Shown here: piece by piece, positions 53,089-62,253 of the stretch
How positions within the stretch are numbered: the stretch's first letter is position 1
Layout of the letters: the number at the start of each line of letters is the position of its first letter
From: Sphingobium vermicomposti
Lineage (GTDB): Bacteria; Pseudomonadota; Alphaproteobacteria; Sphingomonadales; Sphingomonadaceae
Direction of reading: 5' to 3'
Length of the DNA stretch: 64,000 bases
NCBI RefSeq assembly: GCF_011762025.1
Contig: NZ_JAASQR010000004.1
Location: forward strand, 62,001-126,000
The notes under the pieces: model-generated
The model's input: the letters and a program-made list of their open reading frames with translations, nothing else
Databases searched by the model: none
Told to the model about the DNA's origin: nothing
Position numbers and translations under genes: made by a program

Positions 53089-53832
53089 ATGAGTGAGTTT
53101 TCGGGCAAGTCAGTGTTGATAACCGGAGCTGCAGGAGGTTTTGGGCGCGTTCTGACATCCAAACTTCTGGATGCCGGAGCGAACATCATACTGGGTGATC
53201 TGAATGACGCCGCGCTTGCCGAATTTGTGTCATCGCTGCCTCGTGAGGTTGCCTGGCAGCGATGCGATGTCATGAAAGACGGGGATCAGAAGGCGTTGGT
53301 CGCGCGGGCGGTCACGGCCTATGGCAGGCTGGACATCGCCATCAATAATGCGGGCGGCACGTCGCCCATGAAAGGCTTGCTGGAAACAACCGAGCAGGAC
53401 CTGGACTGGAATTTCGCCCTGAATGCGAAAAGCGTCTTTCTGGGAATGAAGCATCAGATCGCGGCGATGATACAGGGGGGTGGAGGGTCGGTGATGAACG
53501 TCGCGTCGGTCGCGGGGCTTGCGGGCGCACCGAAGAATCTGGCCTATGGCGCGGCCAAGCACGCAGTCGTCGGCATGACGCGCACCGCAGCCGTGGAATT
53601 TGCGCGCCACAATGTGCGTGTAAACGCCATATGCCCCTATTTCAGCATGACCCCGCTTGTCACGCAGAGCAATCTGATCGAGCGGAAGGCGCAAATGGAA
53701 GCCGCCGTACCCATGAAGCGCCTCGCCGATCCCGAAGAGGTCGCTGCGGCGATCCTGGCAATGATATTGCCGTCCAACAGCTATCTGACGGGGCAGGCCA
53801 TTGCTGTGGACGGTGGGCTGACAGCATTTTGA
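53089..53832 (+). CDS. SDR family oxidoreductase
   Basis: A 247-residue SDR: TGAAGGFG, NNAG near 91, NVASVAGLAG, YGAAK active site and a C-terminal AIAVDGGL. The ATG at 53089 has ACAGGAT just upstream and is used; starts at 53071 and 53074 are in frame. It is one of three SDRs in the operon (50098, 52249, 53089), which suggests several successive hydroxyl/ketone steps or different stereochemistry. Confidence 0.88.
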   Translation: MSEFSGKSVLITGAAGGFGRVLTSKLLDAGANIILGDLNDAALAEFVSSLPREVAWQRCDVMKDGDQKALVARAVTAYGRLDIAINNAGGTSPMKGLLETTEQDLDWNFALNAKSVFLGMKHQIAAMIQGGGGSVMNVASVAGLAGAPKNLAYGAAKHAVVGMTRTAAVEFARHNVRVNAICPYFSMTPLVTQSNLIERKAQMEAAVPMKRLADPEEVAAAILAMILPSNSYLTGQAIAVDGGLTAF

Positions 53833-53836
53833 GAGG

Positions 53837-56251
53837 ATGGGAATGGCGTTGGGCCGGGAAGACGGGGGCGCGTCACACATGAATAGCGATCATGGAGGGC
53901 AGGCGTTCCACCCCCGACCGGCCTTGGCGTTTTCCCGCTGTGTGCTGGGGACACTCTTGGCCGTGGTGGGACTGATCCTGGCGTCTGGAGGTGCGTGGCT
54001 CGCGCTCCTAGGCGGTACACTCTATTATTTAGTTTGTGGCGGTGCGCTGACGATCAGCGGAGTATTGCTGGTGCGCGGCAACACCCTGTCCTTCTGGATT
54101 TTCACCGTGGCCTATGGTGGGACGATCATATGGGCCATGGCGGAAGCGGGGCTGGACTTCTGGCCTCAGCTGCCGCGTATCGGGCCATTTCTGGCCATGG
54201 CGATGATCATGGCATGGCTATGGGGACGGCTTGTGCCATCGATGCGGCGCGCGAGCTATGGGCTAGTGGGGCTTCACCTGATCCTTATTGTAGCAGGGAT
54301 AGCGGCAATGTTCGTGCCGCACGGCGTGATACGCAGCACCAGCCTTGGCGGCGTGGCGGGGGTCAACGACCCGGCGTGGCAATGGCGATCTTACGGCGGC
54401 GACGCAGGCGCGCGGCACTTCGCCCCCTTTTCCCAGATCAACCCGGCCAATGTAAACCGGCTGCAAACCGCTTGGGTATTCCGGACTGGGGAAGTCAACG
54501 ACAGTGCCGACATGCAGGCAACGCCGATCCAGATCGGGTCGACGCTTTATCTATGCACCGCCCATAACCGCATTTTTGCCATTGATGCGGACAGCGGGCG
54601 GAAGATATGGTCCTTCGATCCGAAGGTGCGCGCCAACGGCACCTGGAACCGTTGCAGGGGCGTCGCCTTTCATCAAGGTCCGGCATCGGAGCCGGGGGGA
54701 GCCAAGGGCAGCTGTCGCCAGCGGATCATCGCCACAACCATTGATGCGCGGATGTTCGCGCTCGATGCGCGCGATGGCCAGCCCTGCCGCGATTTCGGTC
54801 ATGACGGACAGGTCGACCTGTCCGTTGGTCTGGGGCCGATGAAACCAGGATGGTACTATCCGACATCAGCGCCGCTGGTAGCGCGAGGCAGGGTCATCGT
54901 CGGCGGATGGATCAGCGATAACCAGTCCACTGATGAACCCGGCGGCGTAGTGAGAGCCTTCGACGCGCGCACGGGGCATCTGGCCTGGGCCTGGGACCCC
55001 GGCAGCAGCGAAGGACGCGCGCCGGGCGAAGACGACGGCGACGATGTCACGAAATTTGCTCGATCCACGCCGAATTTCTGGGGCACCGCGACCTTCGACG
55101 ACAAGCTGGGGCTGGTGTATGTCCCCACCGGAAACGGGACATCGGATCATTGGGGCGGTATGCGATCACGAGCGACCGATCGCTATTCGACTTCGATCAT
55201 AGCCCTCAATGTTGAGACAGGACGCCGTGTCTGGAATTTTCAGACGGTTCACCATGACCTTTGGGACTGGGACCTGTCTGGTCCGCCGGCATTCGTCGAC
55301 ATGCCGGATGGCCGGGGCGGCACGGTGCCTGCTCTGGTGCAGGCGGGCAAGGCGGGGCAGATCTATGTTCTCGACCGGCGCAATGGACGGCCCATCACGC
55401 CAGTGGTCGAACGCCCCGTGCCGCAGGGTGTTGCGCCCGGCGATCATGTGTCGCCGACGCAGCGCTATTCCGTCGGCATGCCGCAACTCATCCCGGAACG
55501 CTTGACCGAACGGGACATGTGGGGCCTGACCTTCTTTGACCAGCTCGCCTGCCGGATTGCTTATCGCAAGCTGCATTATCAGGGGCAATATACTCCGCCT
55601 GCCGAACGCGACACGCTGATCTGGCCGGGCTATCTGGGCGGCATGAACTGGGGCGGGGTAGCGATCGATCCGCGGCGCAGGCTGCTGATGGTGAACGACA
55701 TCCGCCTTTCGACCATCGTACGCCTGGTGCCACGCAAGGATGTTGAAGGCAGCGTTCAGGCGAACTTCAGCCATGCGGGCTATGAACTTCAGCCCGTAAA
55801 GGGAGCGCCCTTTGGCGTGGAACTGAAGAGTTTTCTGTCACTGCTGGGCCTGCCATGCGAACGGCCGCCCTGGGGCAAGGTCACCGCGATTAATCTGGAT
55901 GACCGCCGCATCAGGTGGCAGATACCTGCCGGAACGGGATTGGAACAAACCTACAACCTTGCTGGCGTCGAACTGCCGGTGAAGTTGGGGATGCCGTCCA
56001 TCTCGTCGACGATGGTGACTGGATCGGGGCTCACATTCTACGCGGGCGCGAATGATCCCTTTATGCGGGCGTGGGATTCATCGACCGGGCGGGAGTTGTG
56101 GAAGGCGAGGCTGCCGGTCGGATCGCAAGCGACGCCGATGTCCTACATCTCTCCCAGAACTGGCAGGCAGTATATCGTCGTCGCTGCGGGCGGCACACCC
56201 TATAGTTCCAGGATCGGGGATTATGTCGTGGCCTATGCTCTCCCGCGATGA
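53837..56251 (+). CDS. Membrane-bound PQQ-dependent dehydrogenase, glucose/quinate/shikimate family
   Basis: An 804-residue quinoprotein. Five membrane helices fill about residues 32-160. The periplasmic eight-bladed PQQ propeller follows (WRSYGGDAGARHFAP, YPTSAPLVARG, VYVPTGNGTSDHW, NFQTVHHDLWDWD, then GSQATPMSYISPRTGRQY). The layout is that of membrane glucose and quinate dehydrogenases, which oxidise a cyclic polyol or sugar in the periplasm and reduce ubiquinone. No PQQ synthesis gene is in the window. It begins 4 bases after the SDR stop; starts at 53843 or 53879 are also possible. It is the last gene of the hyu operon. Confidence 0.92.
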   Translation: MGMALGREDGGASHMNSDHGGQAFHPRPALAFSRCVLGTLLAVVGLILASGGAWLALLGGTLYYLVCGGALTISGVLLVRGNTLSFWIFTVAYGGTIIWAMAEAGLDFWPQLPRIGPFLAMAMIMAWLWGRLVPSMRRASYGLVGLHLILIVAGIAAMFVPHGVIRSTSLGGVAGVNDPAWQWRSYGGDAGARHFAPFSQINPANVNRLQTAWVFRTGEVNDSADMQATPIQIGSTLYLCTAHNRIFAIDADSGRKIWSFDPKVRANGTWNRCRGVAFHQGPASEPGGAKGSCRQRIIATTIDARMFALDARDGQPCRDFGHDGQVDLSVGLGPMKPGWYYPTSAPLVARGRVIVGGWISDNQSTDEPGGVVRAFDARTGHLAWAWDPGSSEGRAPGEDDGDDVTKFARSTPNFWGTATFDDKLGLVYVPTGNGTSDHWGGMRSRATDRYSTSIIALNVETGRRVWNFQTVHHDLWDWDLSGPPAFVDMPDGRGGTVPALVQAGKAGQIYVLDRRNGRPITPVVERPVPQGVAPGDHVSPTQRYSVGMPQLIPERLTERDMWGLTFFDQLACRIAYRKLHYQGQYTPPAERDTLIWPGYLGGMNWGGVAIDPRRRLLMVNDIRLSTIVRLVPRKDVEGSVQANFSHAGYELQPVKGAPFGVELKSFLSLLGLPCERPPWGKVTAINLDDRRIRWQIPAGTGLEQTYNLAGVELPVKLGMPSISSTMVTGSGLTFYAGANDPFMRAWDSSTGRELWKARLPVGSQATPMSYISPRTGRQYIVVAAGGTPYSSRIGDYVVAYALPR

Positions 56252-56336
56252 CTAGGCGGGAAAAGGTTTAGAAAAATCAAAGCCAGCGACATTGTCGGCC
56301 TGCGGGTCAGCGTGTCGATCCTGAGGACTTTGACGA

Positions 56337-57833
56337 TTAGCGTCCGAACCGGGTGATGGCCAGGTCGCGCACCGCTTTCCGGTCGATCTTGCCCGACGCC
56401 ATGCGGGGAAGGCGATCGACCAGCAGAAAATCCTTTGGCACAGCATAGTCCGGCAGATTGGCGGCAAGATGGGCGATCGCCTCGCTCCGCTGAAATTTGT
56501 GGCCCTGCCGATATTCGATGACGGCAACGGGGACCTGCTGCAGCACCGGATCGGGAAGGCCCACGACCGAGCAATTCGCAACGCCACAGCATTCCGACAA
56601 CAGGCATTCGACATGAGAGGGCAGGATCTTTTCGCCGCCGCGATTGATGATGTCATCCAGCCGCCCGTTGAGATACAGGCGCCCTTCCTGATCCAGCTGC
56701 CCCAGATCCCCGGTCCGCAGCCATTCCCCGCATATCTTCTCCGCCGTTTCCCTGGGTCGGCGCCAATAGCCCAACATCCGTGTGGGGCCGGATACCCAGA
56801 TCTCACCAACGGTGCCCGCCGGGACATCGTCGCCATTCTCATCTGTCAGGCGCAACTTGACGCCGGGAGCCGGGAAGCCGACCGAAGCGCCGAATTGATG
56901 GATGTGGTTTGCGGGCAGGAAGGTGCACGCCGATCCGAATTCCGTCAGTCCATAGCCATGGACGAGTTTCAGGTCGGGCCAACGGTCGGCCATTTCGAGC
57001 GACCAGGCTTGGGGCATGGGCGATCCACCGAACACCACGACGCGGGCGGGGCCGAAAATAGCGTCGCTTTCTTCCAGAAGCATCAACATCCGCAGCACGC
57101 TGGGCACTGCGGTCACGAATGTTGATGGTGAGTGGCGGAAGGCGTCCAGAGCGTCTTTCCGATGGAATTCGGAGACCAATATCGTTTCACCCCCGGCGAT
57201 CAGCATCTGGCCTAACTGATCGATGAAGCCGGTATTGTGGAACAGCGGCGACAGGACGATCGTGTTGTCGTCCGGACCGGTCCCCAAAAATCGCTGGTAG
57301 GTGGCGGAGGCATCGAACAACGCGCGTGCGCTGAGGATCGCTCCCTTGGGATTTCCGGTCGTGCCGGACGTGAAGCTAATGACAGCGGCGTCATGAATGG
57401 CGGGAAGGGGCGGAAGGGTGGCCGCGGAGGGTCTGTCCCATGCTGCCAGACCGTCCAGGGGAATGTCCGCTTGGCTGAACATATTCTGGTGCCCAATATC
57501 GGCCAGAGCCAAGCTGGCTTCGAGTAACTGTACGGCATCGGCCATCTGCGAGGGCGAGATGCGGTTGTTGATTAGGACGGCGATCGCACCGATCCGCATT
57601 GTCGCCAAATAAGCGACAACCCAATCGATCGTATTATAGCCAACGATGATGACGCGATCGCCGGAGGTGATGCCACGATCTGTCATCCACTGCGCCCGCA
57701 ACTCCGCTTCCTTGGCGAGTTGGGCGAAGGTCAGCAGGTTCGCGTCATGCCGGAGGGCGGGCTGTCCCGGACTGTTTTCGGCCCAATGATAAAGGCGGTC
57801 CCAAAGGCATTCAGACCCGCGCATCAGCCGCAC
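56337..57833 (-). CDS. AMP-binding acyl-CoA synthetase
   Basis: A 498-residue ANL-superfamily ligase. ATP loop SFTSGTTGNPKG near 155, YGLTEFGSA near 295, LRTGDLGQL near 375, LYLNGRLDDIINRGGEKI near 390 and the C-terminal catalytic lysine in ASGKIDRK are all present, so it should activate a carboxylic acid to its CoA thioester. It is transcribed toward the quinoprotein gene and away from the TonB receptor at 58273. The start is a GTG at 57833 or an ATG at 57824. The acid is unknown; fatty, aromatic and alicyclic acids are all possible. Confidence 0.9.
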   Translation of the reverse strand: MRLMRGSECLWDRLYHWAENSPGQPALRHDANLLTFAQLAKEAELRAQWMTDRGITSGDRVIIVGYNTIDWVVAYLATMRIGAIAVLINNRISPSQMADAVQLLEASLALADIGHQNMFSQADIPLDGLAAWDRPSAATLPPLPAIHDAAVISFTSGTTGNPKGAILSARALFDASATYQRFLGTGPDDNTIVLSPLFHNTGFIDQLGQMLIAGGETILVSEFHRKDALDAFRHSPSTFVTAVPSVLRMLMLLEESDAIFGPARVVVFGGSPMPQAWSLEMADRWPDLKLVHGYGLTEFGSACTFLPANHIHQFGASVGFPAPGVKLRLTDENGDDVPAGTVGEIWVSGPTRMLGYWRRPRETAEKICGEWLRTGDLGQLDQEGRLYLNGRLDDIINRGGEKILPSHVECLLSECCGVANCSVVGLPDPVLQQVPVAVIEYRQGHKFQRSEAIAHLAANLPDYAVPKDFLLVDRLPRMASGKIDRKAVRDLAITRFGR

Positions 57834-58178
57834 GTTTCCCTTGCAGATCGACCTGATGGGGGGATGATATTGCCATAACTCATCGCCGTTCGGTCATTAC
57901 CTCTCCCGATGCCCGGCACTCCGCACGACCGACTGCGTCGCGCCAGATCGTTTCACGTGGTGTGATGGACCGCATCTTCCATGTTTGGCCCCTACCATAT
58001 CTTCACTCCGTTCATGACGGCAAACATTCTTTGTTGTCGGCTTGGCCCCGATGCAAACCCGCATCGTGCTACGACGTAGCGGGACTGAAAGTCCGCTATA
58101 CCGATACAGGCCAACGCAGACAGACATCGAACGGGACGATGGAGAGACGTCCCAGCACTTGTAAAAGGCCGGAAAAAC

Positions 58179-58195
58179 AAAAACGAACGATTGTT
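58179..58195 (-). promoter_or_regulatory. Region B operator candidate 3 (inverted copy)
   Basis: On the minus strand it reads AACAATCGTTCGTTTTT, matching the region B core. It pairs with the plus-strand copy 21 bases away, two helical turns. Confidence 0.45.
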
Positions 58196-58206
58196 ATTGA
58201 CGAACG

Positions 58207-58223
58207 AACAACCGTTCATTAAT
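58207..58223 (+). promoter_or_regulatory. Region B operator candidate 4
   Basis: AACAACCGTTCATTAAT, an exact match to AACAANCGTTNATTAAT, 50 bases before the TonB receptor start. Confidence 0.6.
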
Positions 58224-58272
58224 ATTGATTTTGCTCCAGCAGATCTTCAACAGGATGACCGGGGGGAAATTC

Positions 58273-60585
58273 ATGAAAATGCTCGCTAATGTTGCATCGA
58301 ACTCGCTTGAACGAATCGGTGAGAGTGTCAGCTGCCAAGGAAATCAGGCCAGGCGCTGGCGGCAGGCATGTCGCGCCGGCCTTCTTGCAGGCGGATGCTT
58401 TTCACTCTTCTCGGTAAGCCCGGCCCGCGCCCAGGATGCGGGTAGCGAAGCGCGACAGGGCATGGGGGAAATTATTGTCACGGCGCAGCGGCGGGAACAA
58501 TCGATCCAGCGTGTAGGCATCGCCATCACAGCGCTATCGGGAGAGGAACTTGCGAAGACCGGCGTCACTAGTGCGCAGGACATTGCACGGCAGGTTCCGG
58601 CGTTGGAATTTGACAGTGGCAGTGGCGGCGGCGTGAACGCCTTCGTTACCATTCGCGGCGTGTCGCAGGTCGATTATTCGGAACATCAGGAAGCGCCCAA
58701 CGCCGTCTATCTGGACGACGTCTATGTACCAACGCCATCAATGGTCGCTTTCCCTGTTTACGACATGGCGCGGGCGGAAGCGCTTCGCGGGCCGCAGGGC
58801 ACGCTGTTCGGGCGGAACTCGACCGGTGGACTGCTGCATTTCGTGACAAAAGATCCGACGAGGGAGTGGGACGGATATTTCAACACGGAATATGGAAGCT
58901 TTGAGACTGGGCGCATGGAAGGTGCGGTCGGCGGCCCGTTGGCCGATGGCGTAGCGTTCCGGCTGGCGGGTTTTGGCCAGATCGGCAACGGCTGGTTCAA
59001 AAATGACAACCCCGGCAGCAAGGACAGCTTTGAATCATACAGTTTCGGCGTGCGCGGCAAACTGGCGGTCGATCTAGGTCCTGATTGGAAAGCGACACTG
59101 GCCGCGTCGATCAACAAGAGTCCGAGGCATAGGGAGGGCACCTATAAGGCTTATCCCGCCTACGTCGATGCCAATGGCGTCACCCAGTTCGTGCCTGCTA
59201 ACGTCGATATCTACGGAACGGGTGCGGGCAACGATCCCTATGGCTATCGTGATCCAAATCCCGATGGCAATGAAGGATCCTTCAATGATGGCGGGTTCCT
59301 GAAGAAGCAGACCTATTATGGCACGCTTAAGATTGAAGGGTCGATCGGAGACGCTACCCTGACGTCGATCACAAATTACACGAACGCCAAGCTCGATTAT
59401 CTTGAGGATTCTGATGGAACGCCGAACAATGTGTTCCTGTTTCTCAGTGGGGGCTATACCCGCCAGATATCGCAGGAACTACGCCTGTCCGGTGACACAG
59501 GATCGCTGAACTGGACAGCGGGAGCATATTTTTTGGATATCAAAGGGTCCTATTATACCGATTTCTATCTAGTCGGCCTGTTTGACGCCATCAACAGATA
59601 TAAGCAAAAAACACGATCCTGGGCCGTTTTCGGTCAGGTCGAATATGAATTCCTGCCAGCAGTGAAATTGACGGTCGGCGGCCGCTATACGCATGACCGC
59701 AAGATTTTCGACTCCAGGGTCTATATTGGTCCGGGCGATCCTACCTTCGATCCGGCGGTGACCGCGCCTTATTGGGAGTTTAATGAGGCGACCTTTGGCG
59801 ACGCCGCGCGGCAAAGCCGCGGCGACTGGGCGGGCAAGGCTCAATTGAGCTACGAACCGTCCAACAATATCCTGCTCTATGCGGGTGTAAGTCGCGGTAT
59901 CCGTGGTGGCGGTTTCAATGCGACCGCAGACGGGTCTCTGGACTATAATGACGTGCAATTCGGCCCCGAAACGGTAGTTGCTTATGAAGCTGGCACCAAG
60001 TTGCGGTTGTTCGATGGTAAGGCCAATGTCCGAGCGAGCGCATTTTACTATGATTACTCGGACTACCAAGCGTTCAACTATAATGGTCTTATATCAACAG
60101 TATCGAATAGCGACGCTTATTATACAGGTGGCGAGATTGAAATATTCGCCAATCCTATGCAAGGACTCAACATTTCCTTTGGCGTTTCCTATCTGGATGC
60201 TAAGGTCAAGGACCTCGTCACTCCACAAGGTATTGCCGACGTCCGTCCTGTCAAAGCGCCGGAATGGTCGCTGAACGGCCTTGTGACGAAAAGTTTTGAT
60301 ATCGGCGTTTATCAGCTGGGTCTGCAATATGACTTCGACTATCAGTCAGAAAGTCGGGCAAATCTGGTGCAGTCACCCGTCACTCGCCTGCCTGCCAGTT
60401 GGATGCACAATGCTCGCATCAGCTTCGGGCGGGAGGAACAAGGCTGGGAGCTGTATGGCTTCGTCCGAAACTTTACCGATGTCGATCGTAGGACATTCGC
60501 CTATGACAATAGCTGGGCTGGGTTGGCAATTGCGTCCTATGCGCCGCCGCGCACCTACGGGGTCGGTTTCCGCAAAGATTTTTGA
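58273..60585 (+). CDS. TonB-dependent outer membrane receptor
   Basis: A 770-residue receptor with an unusually long N-terminal signal region; cleavage is probably after ARA near residue 53. Plug blocks: GEIIVTAQRRE, IRGVSQVDYSEHQ, LRGPQGTLFGRNSTGG. The barrel ends in Phe (RKDF). It is clearly different from the two similar receptors at 17122 and 29997, so it likely imports another compound. The ATG at 58273 follows GGGGGGAAATTC. Upstream region B motifs tie it to the hyu-type regulon. Confidence 0.92.
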   Translation: MKMLANVASNSLERIGESVSCQGNQARRWRQACRAGLLAGGCFSLFSVSPARAQDAGSEARQGMGEIIVTAQRREQSIQRVGIAITALSGEELAKTGVTSAQDIARQVPALEFDSGSGGGVNAFVTIRGVSQVDYSEHQEAPNAVYLDDVYVPTPSMVAFPVYDMARAEALRGPQGTLFGRNSTGGLLHFVTKDPTREWDGYFNTEYGSFETGRMEGAVGGPLADGVAFRLAGFGQIGNGWFKNDNPGSKDSFESYSFGVRGKLAVDLGPDWKATLAASINKSPRHREGTYKAYPAYVDANGVTQFVPANVDIYGTGAGNDPYGYRDPNPDGNEGSFNDGGFLKKQTYYGTLKIEGSIGDATLTSITNYTNAKLDYLEDSDGTPNNVFLFLSGGYTRQISQELRLSGDTGSLNWTAGAYFLDIKGSYYTDFYLVGLFDAINRYKQKTRSWAVFGQVEYEFLPAVKLTVGGRYTHDRKIFDSRVYIGPGDPTFDPAVTAPYWEFNEATFGDAARQSRGDWAGKAQLSYEPSNNILLYAGVSRGIRGGGFNATADGSLDYNDVQFGPETVVAYEAGTKLRLFDGKANVRASAFYYDYSDYQAFNYNGLISTVSNSDAYYTGGEIEIFANPMQGLNISFGVSYLDAKVKDLVTPQGIADVRPVKAPEWSLNGLVTKSFDIGVYQLGLQYDFDYQSESRANLVQSPVTRLPASWMHNARISFGREEQGWELYGFVRNFTDVDRRTFAYDNSWAGLAIASYAPPRTYGVGFRKDF

Positions 60586-60662
60586 GCGGGCGGGGCCAGG
60601 GATGAGATGAGCGCAGAAACTCGATGAGATCGCGCTGAAGAACGGCGTTTGACGGGCCTAGA

Positions 60663-60706
60663 GCATTTTCCAGTCAAATGGCATCATCTGACGACTCGGA
60701 AAATGC
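60663..60706. repeat. Intergenic palindrome (REP-like) 1
   Basis: GCATTTTCC pairs with GGAAAATGC, with an inner GTCA/TGAC stem and AT-rich loop. I recognise this element as a recurring intergenic palindrome in sphingomonad genomes. Confidence 0.6.
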
Positions 60707-60723
60707 GGAAAACAAAGGACAAT

Positions 60724-60763
60724 TAGAGCATGATCCGATTCAATCAGATCGGATCATGCTCTA
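60724..60763. repeat. Intergenic palindrome (REP-like) 2
   Basis: A perfect 16-bp stem (TAGAGCATGATCCGAT / ATCGGATCATGCTCTA) with an 8-base loop. It may also act as a terminator for the TonB receptor, although no T-run follows. Confidence 0.7.
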
Positions 60764-60787
60764 GAACCCATCATTCTGTTATAAAAA

Positions 60788-60804
60788 AACAATCGTTCAT
60801 TTAA
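60788..60804 (+). promoter_or_regulatory. Region B operator candidate 5
   Basis: AACAATCGTTCATTTAA, close to the consensus, 38 bases before the NTF2-like start. Confidence 0.5.
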
Positions 60805-60841
60805 TCAAGATCATATCCGCTGTCTCCCTAGAGAGGATTCT

Positions 60842-61249
60842 ATGAGCAAAGCTGAGGTGAACTGCAAACTGATCAACGATTATCTGGACTGTTGGGCACG
60901 AGGTGACATTGAGACAGCGCAGAGTTATTGGTCGGATGACATGTATTTTTTCCAGGCGGGCCACAGCCGTCTTGCTGGAAAGTTCGACAGCCCGGACGAT
61001 TTCAGCAGGCGCTGGGTCCAGCCGTTACTGGAAATGACCAATAATCGCTGGACCGTAACGTCTAATCCAGAAGTTATCCTGTCGGGTGATGACGGCTGCG
61101 TCGTCAACATCTATGAAAAGATGGTGCGCGACGGAAAGGGCGAGATCGATACGAACAAGCTGGTCGTTTACACAATCCGCGGCGACAAGATCACCAGTTG
61201 TCGCATGTATGACGGCGATCAGGGCGCGATCGACGATTTCTGGTCGTAA
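60842..61249 (+). CDS. NTF2/SnoaL-like small protein
   Basis: A 135-residue protein of the NTF2-like cone fold: an N-terminal helix INDYLDCWARGDIETA, then YWSDDMYFFQAGHSRLAG and strands ending with DKITSCRMYDGD. SnoaL-type members include cyclases, isomerases and dehydratases, and small subunits of Rieske oxygenases share the fold. No oxygenase alpha subunit adjoins it, so an isomerase or hydratase role is more likely. The start follows GAGAGGATTCT. A region B motif is just upstream. Confidence 0.78.
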   Translation: MSKAEVNCKLINDYLDCWARGDIETAQSYWSDDMYFFQAGHSRLAGKFDSPDDFSRRWVQPLLEMTNNRWTVTSNPEVILSGDDGCVVNIYEKMVRDGKGEIDTNKLVVYTIRGDKITSCRMYDGDQGAIDDFWS

Positions 61250-61260
61250 AGGCTGCCGCG

Positions 61261-61389
61261 GTGGCTGCAGGAAGTCCGGCTACATCCGACATTCCAGACC
61301 ATATTCGTATGAAGTCGGGTTTCAAATTCGTCACCCGCAGCGGCACAATCGGTTCCGACGCGCTGGAACCTGAGTGGGATGTCAAATGA
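61261..61389 (+). CDS. Possible 42-residue small ORF
   Basis: A GTG at 61261 has AAGG about 8 bases upstream and opens a frame to a TGA at 61387-61389. The product contains DIPDHIRMKSGFKF and DALEPEWDVK. The frame lies in the gap between the NTF2-like gene and the SDR and has a normal codon look for the region, but no family was recognised. It may be a small protein, a remnant or chance. Confidence 0.3.
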   Translation: MAAGSPATSDIPDHIRMKSGFKFVTRSGTIGSDALEPEWDVK

Positions 61390-61434
61390 AAGCGGCTCTC
61401 GGCGCGCCGCAGAAGCAATGAAAAAGGTGTATCG

Positions 61435-62193
61435 ATGGGTAGACTGGACGGTAAGGTTGCGTTGATCACCGGCGGCAGCGCCGGGCTGGGCCGGGTGACT
61501 TCGCTCCTGTTCGCACAGGAAGGAGCGAAGGTCGTGATCACCGACCTTTCCGACGGTGCGGAAGCGGTCGCCGACATCGAAGCCATCGGCGGAGAAGCGT
61601 TGTTCGTTAAGGCTGATGTCAGTAAATCCGCAGACGTTCGAAATATGGTGCGAGCCGCAGTTGACAGGTTCGGTCGTCTCGACATTCTCTACAACAACGC
61701 CGCCATCTGGTTTGAGCAGCCGCTATTGGCAGACATTTCGGAAGAAGATTTCGACAGTGTCTATCAGGTGAACGTCAAGGGTGTGTTCCTGGGCATGAAA
61801 TACGGCATCCAGCAGATGCTGAAGCAAGGCGGCGGCGTCATCGTTAATTGCGGATCGATCAATTGCTTCGTGGCTGAAGCCGGGTCAAGCGACTACGCGA
61901 CGACTAAGGGTGCGGTGCTGATGCTGACCAAGCAGGGCGCAGTAGAATATGCGCAGCATAATATCCGGATCAACGCCGTGTGTCCTGGTCCGATGCTGAC
62001 GCCGATGGTCCAGGCCGCCGCTGAAAAGGCGGGGCAGACGATCCCGGAATTTTCCCGGCAATGGAATTTGCCGCGCGGGACAGTAGCCGACCCGCTGGAA
62101 GTCGCGAAAGTCGTACTGTTCCTGGCAAGCGACGATGCGTCGAATCTGTTCGGGGCTTCGATCCTGGCTGATGGGGGCTATACGGCGCTTTAG
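61435..62193 (+). CDS. SDR family oxidoreductase
   Basis: A 252-residue SDR: TGGSAGLG at 12-19, NNAAIW in the NNAG position, NCGSINCF and the YATTK active site; the C-terminus ends ILADGGYTAL. It is a catalytically complete NAD(P)-dependent enzyme. Start ATG follows AAGGTG. It lies between the NTF2-like and MOSC genes and shares their direction. Confidence 0.9.
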   Translation: MGRLDGKVALITGGSAGLGRVTSLLFAQEGAKVVITDLSDGAEAVADIEAIGGEALFVKADVSKSADVRNMVRAAVDRFGRLDILYNNAAIWFEQPLLADISEEDFDSVYQVNVKGVFLGMKYGIQQMLKQGGGVIVNCGSINCFVAEAGSSDYATTKGAVLMLTKQGAVEYAQHNIRINAVCPGPMLTPMVQAAAEKAGQTIPEFSRQWNLPRGTVADPLEVAKVVLFLASDDASNLFGASILADGGYTAL

Positions 62194-62253
62194 CGTCGCT
62201 TTCGAGCGGCGATGCTGTTTGCTGACGGGCGGACTGTGGAGGGAAACTGATCC

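Larger units (their letters stand above)
57834..58272. promoter_or_regulatory. 439-base divergent region before the TonB receptor
   Basis: No gene with a good start or family resemblance was seen. Near the receptor end are two region B motifs in opposite orientations (58179-58195 and 58207-58223), with core centres 21 bases apart. The receptor ribosome site is a run of Gs just before 58273. Confidence 0.6.

Noticed and set aside
57897-58222. Small genes on either strand in the gap before the TonB receptor at 58273.
   Set aside because: The frames overlap each other, lack ribosome sites, have Arg-rich or mixed composition and cover the operator pair.
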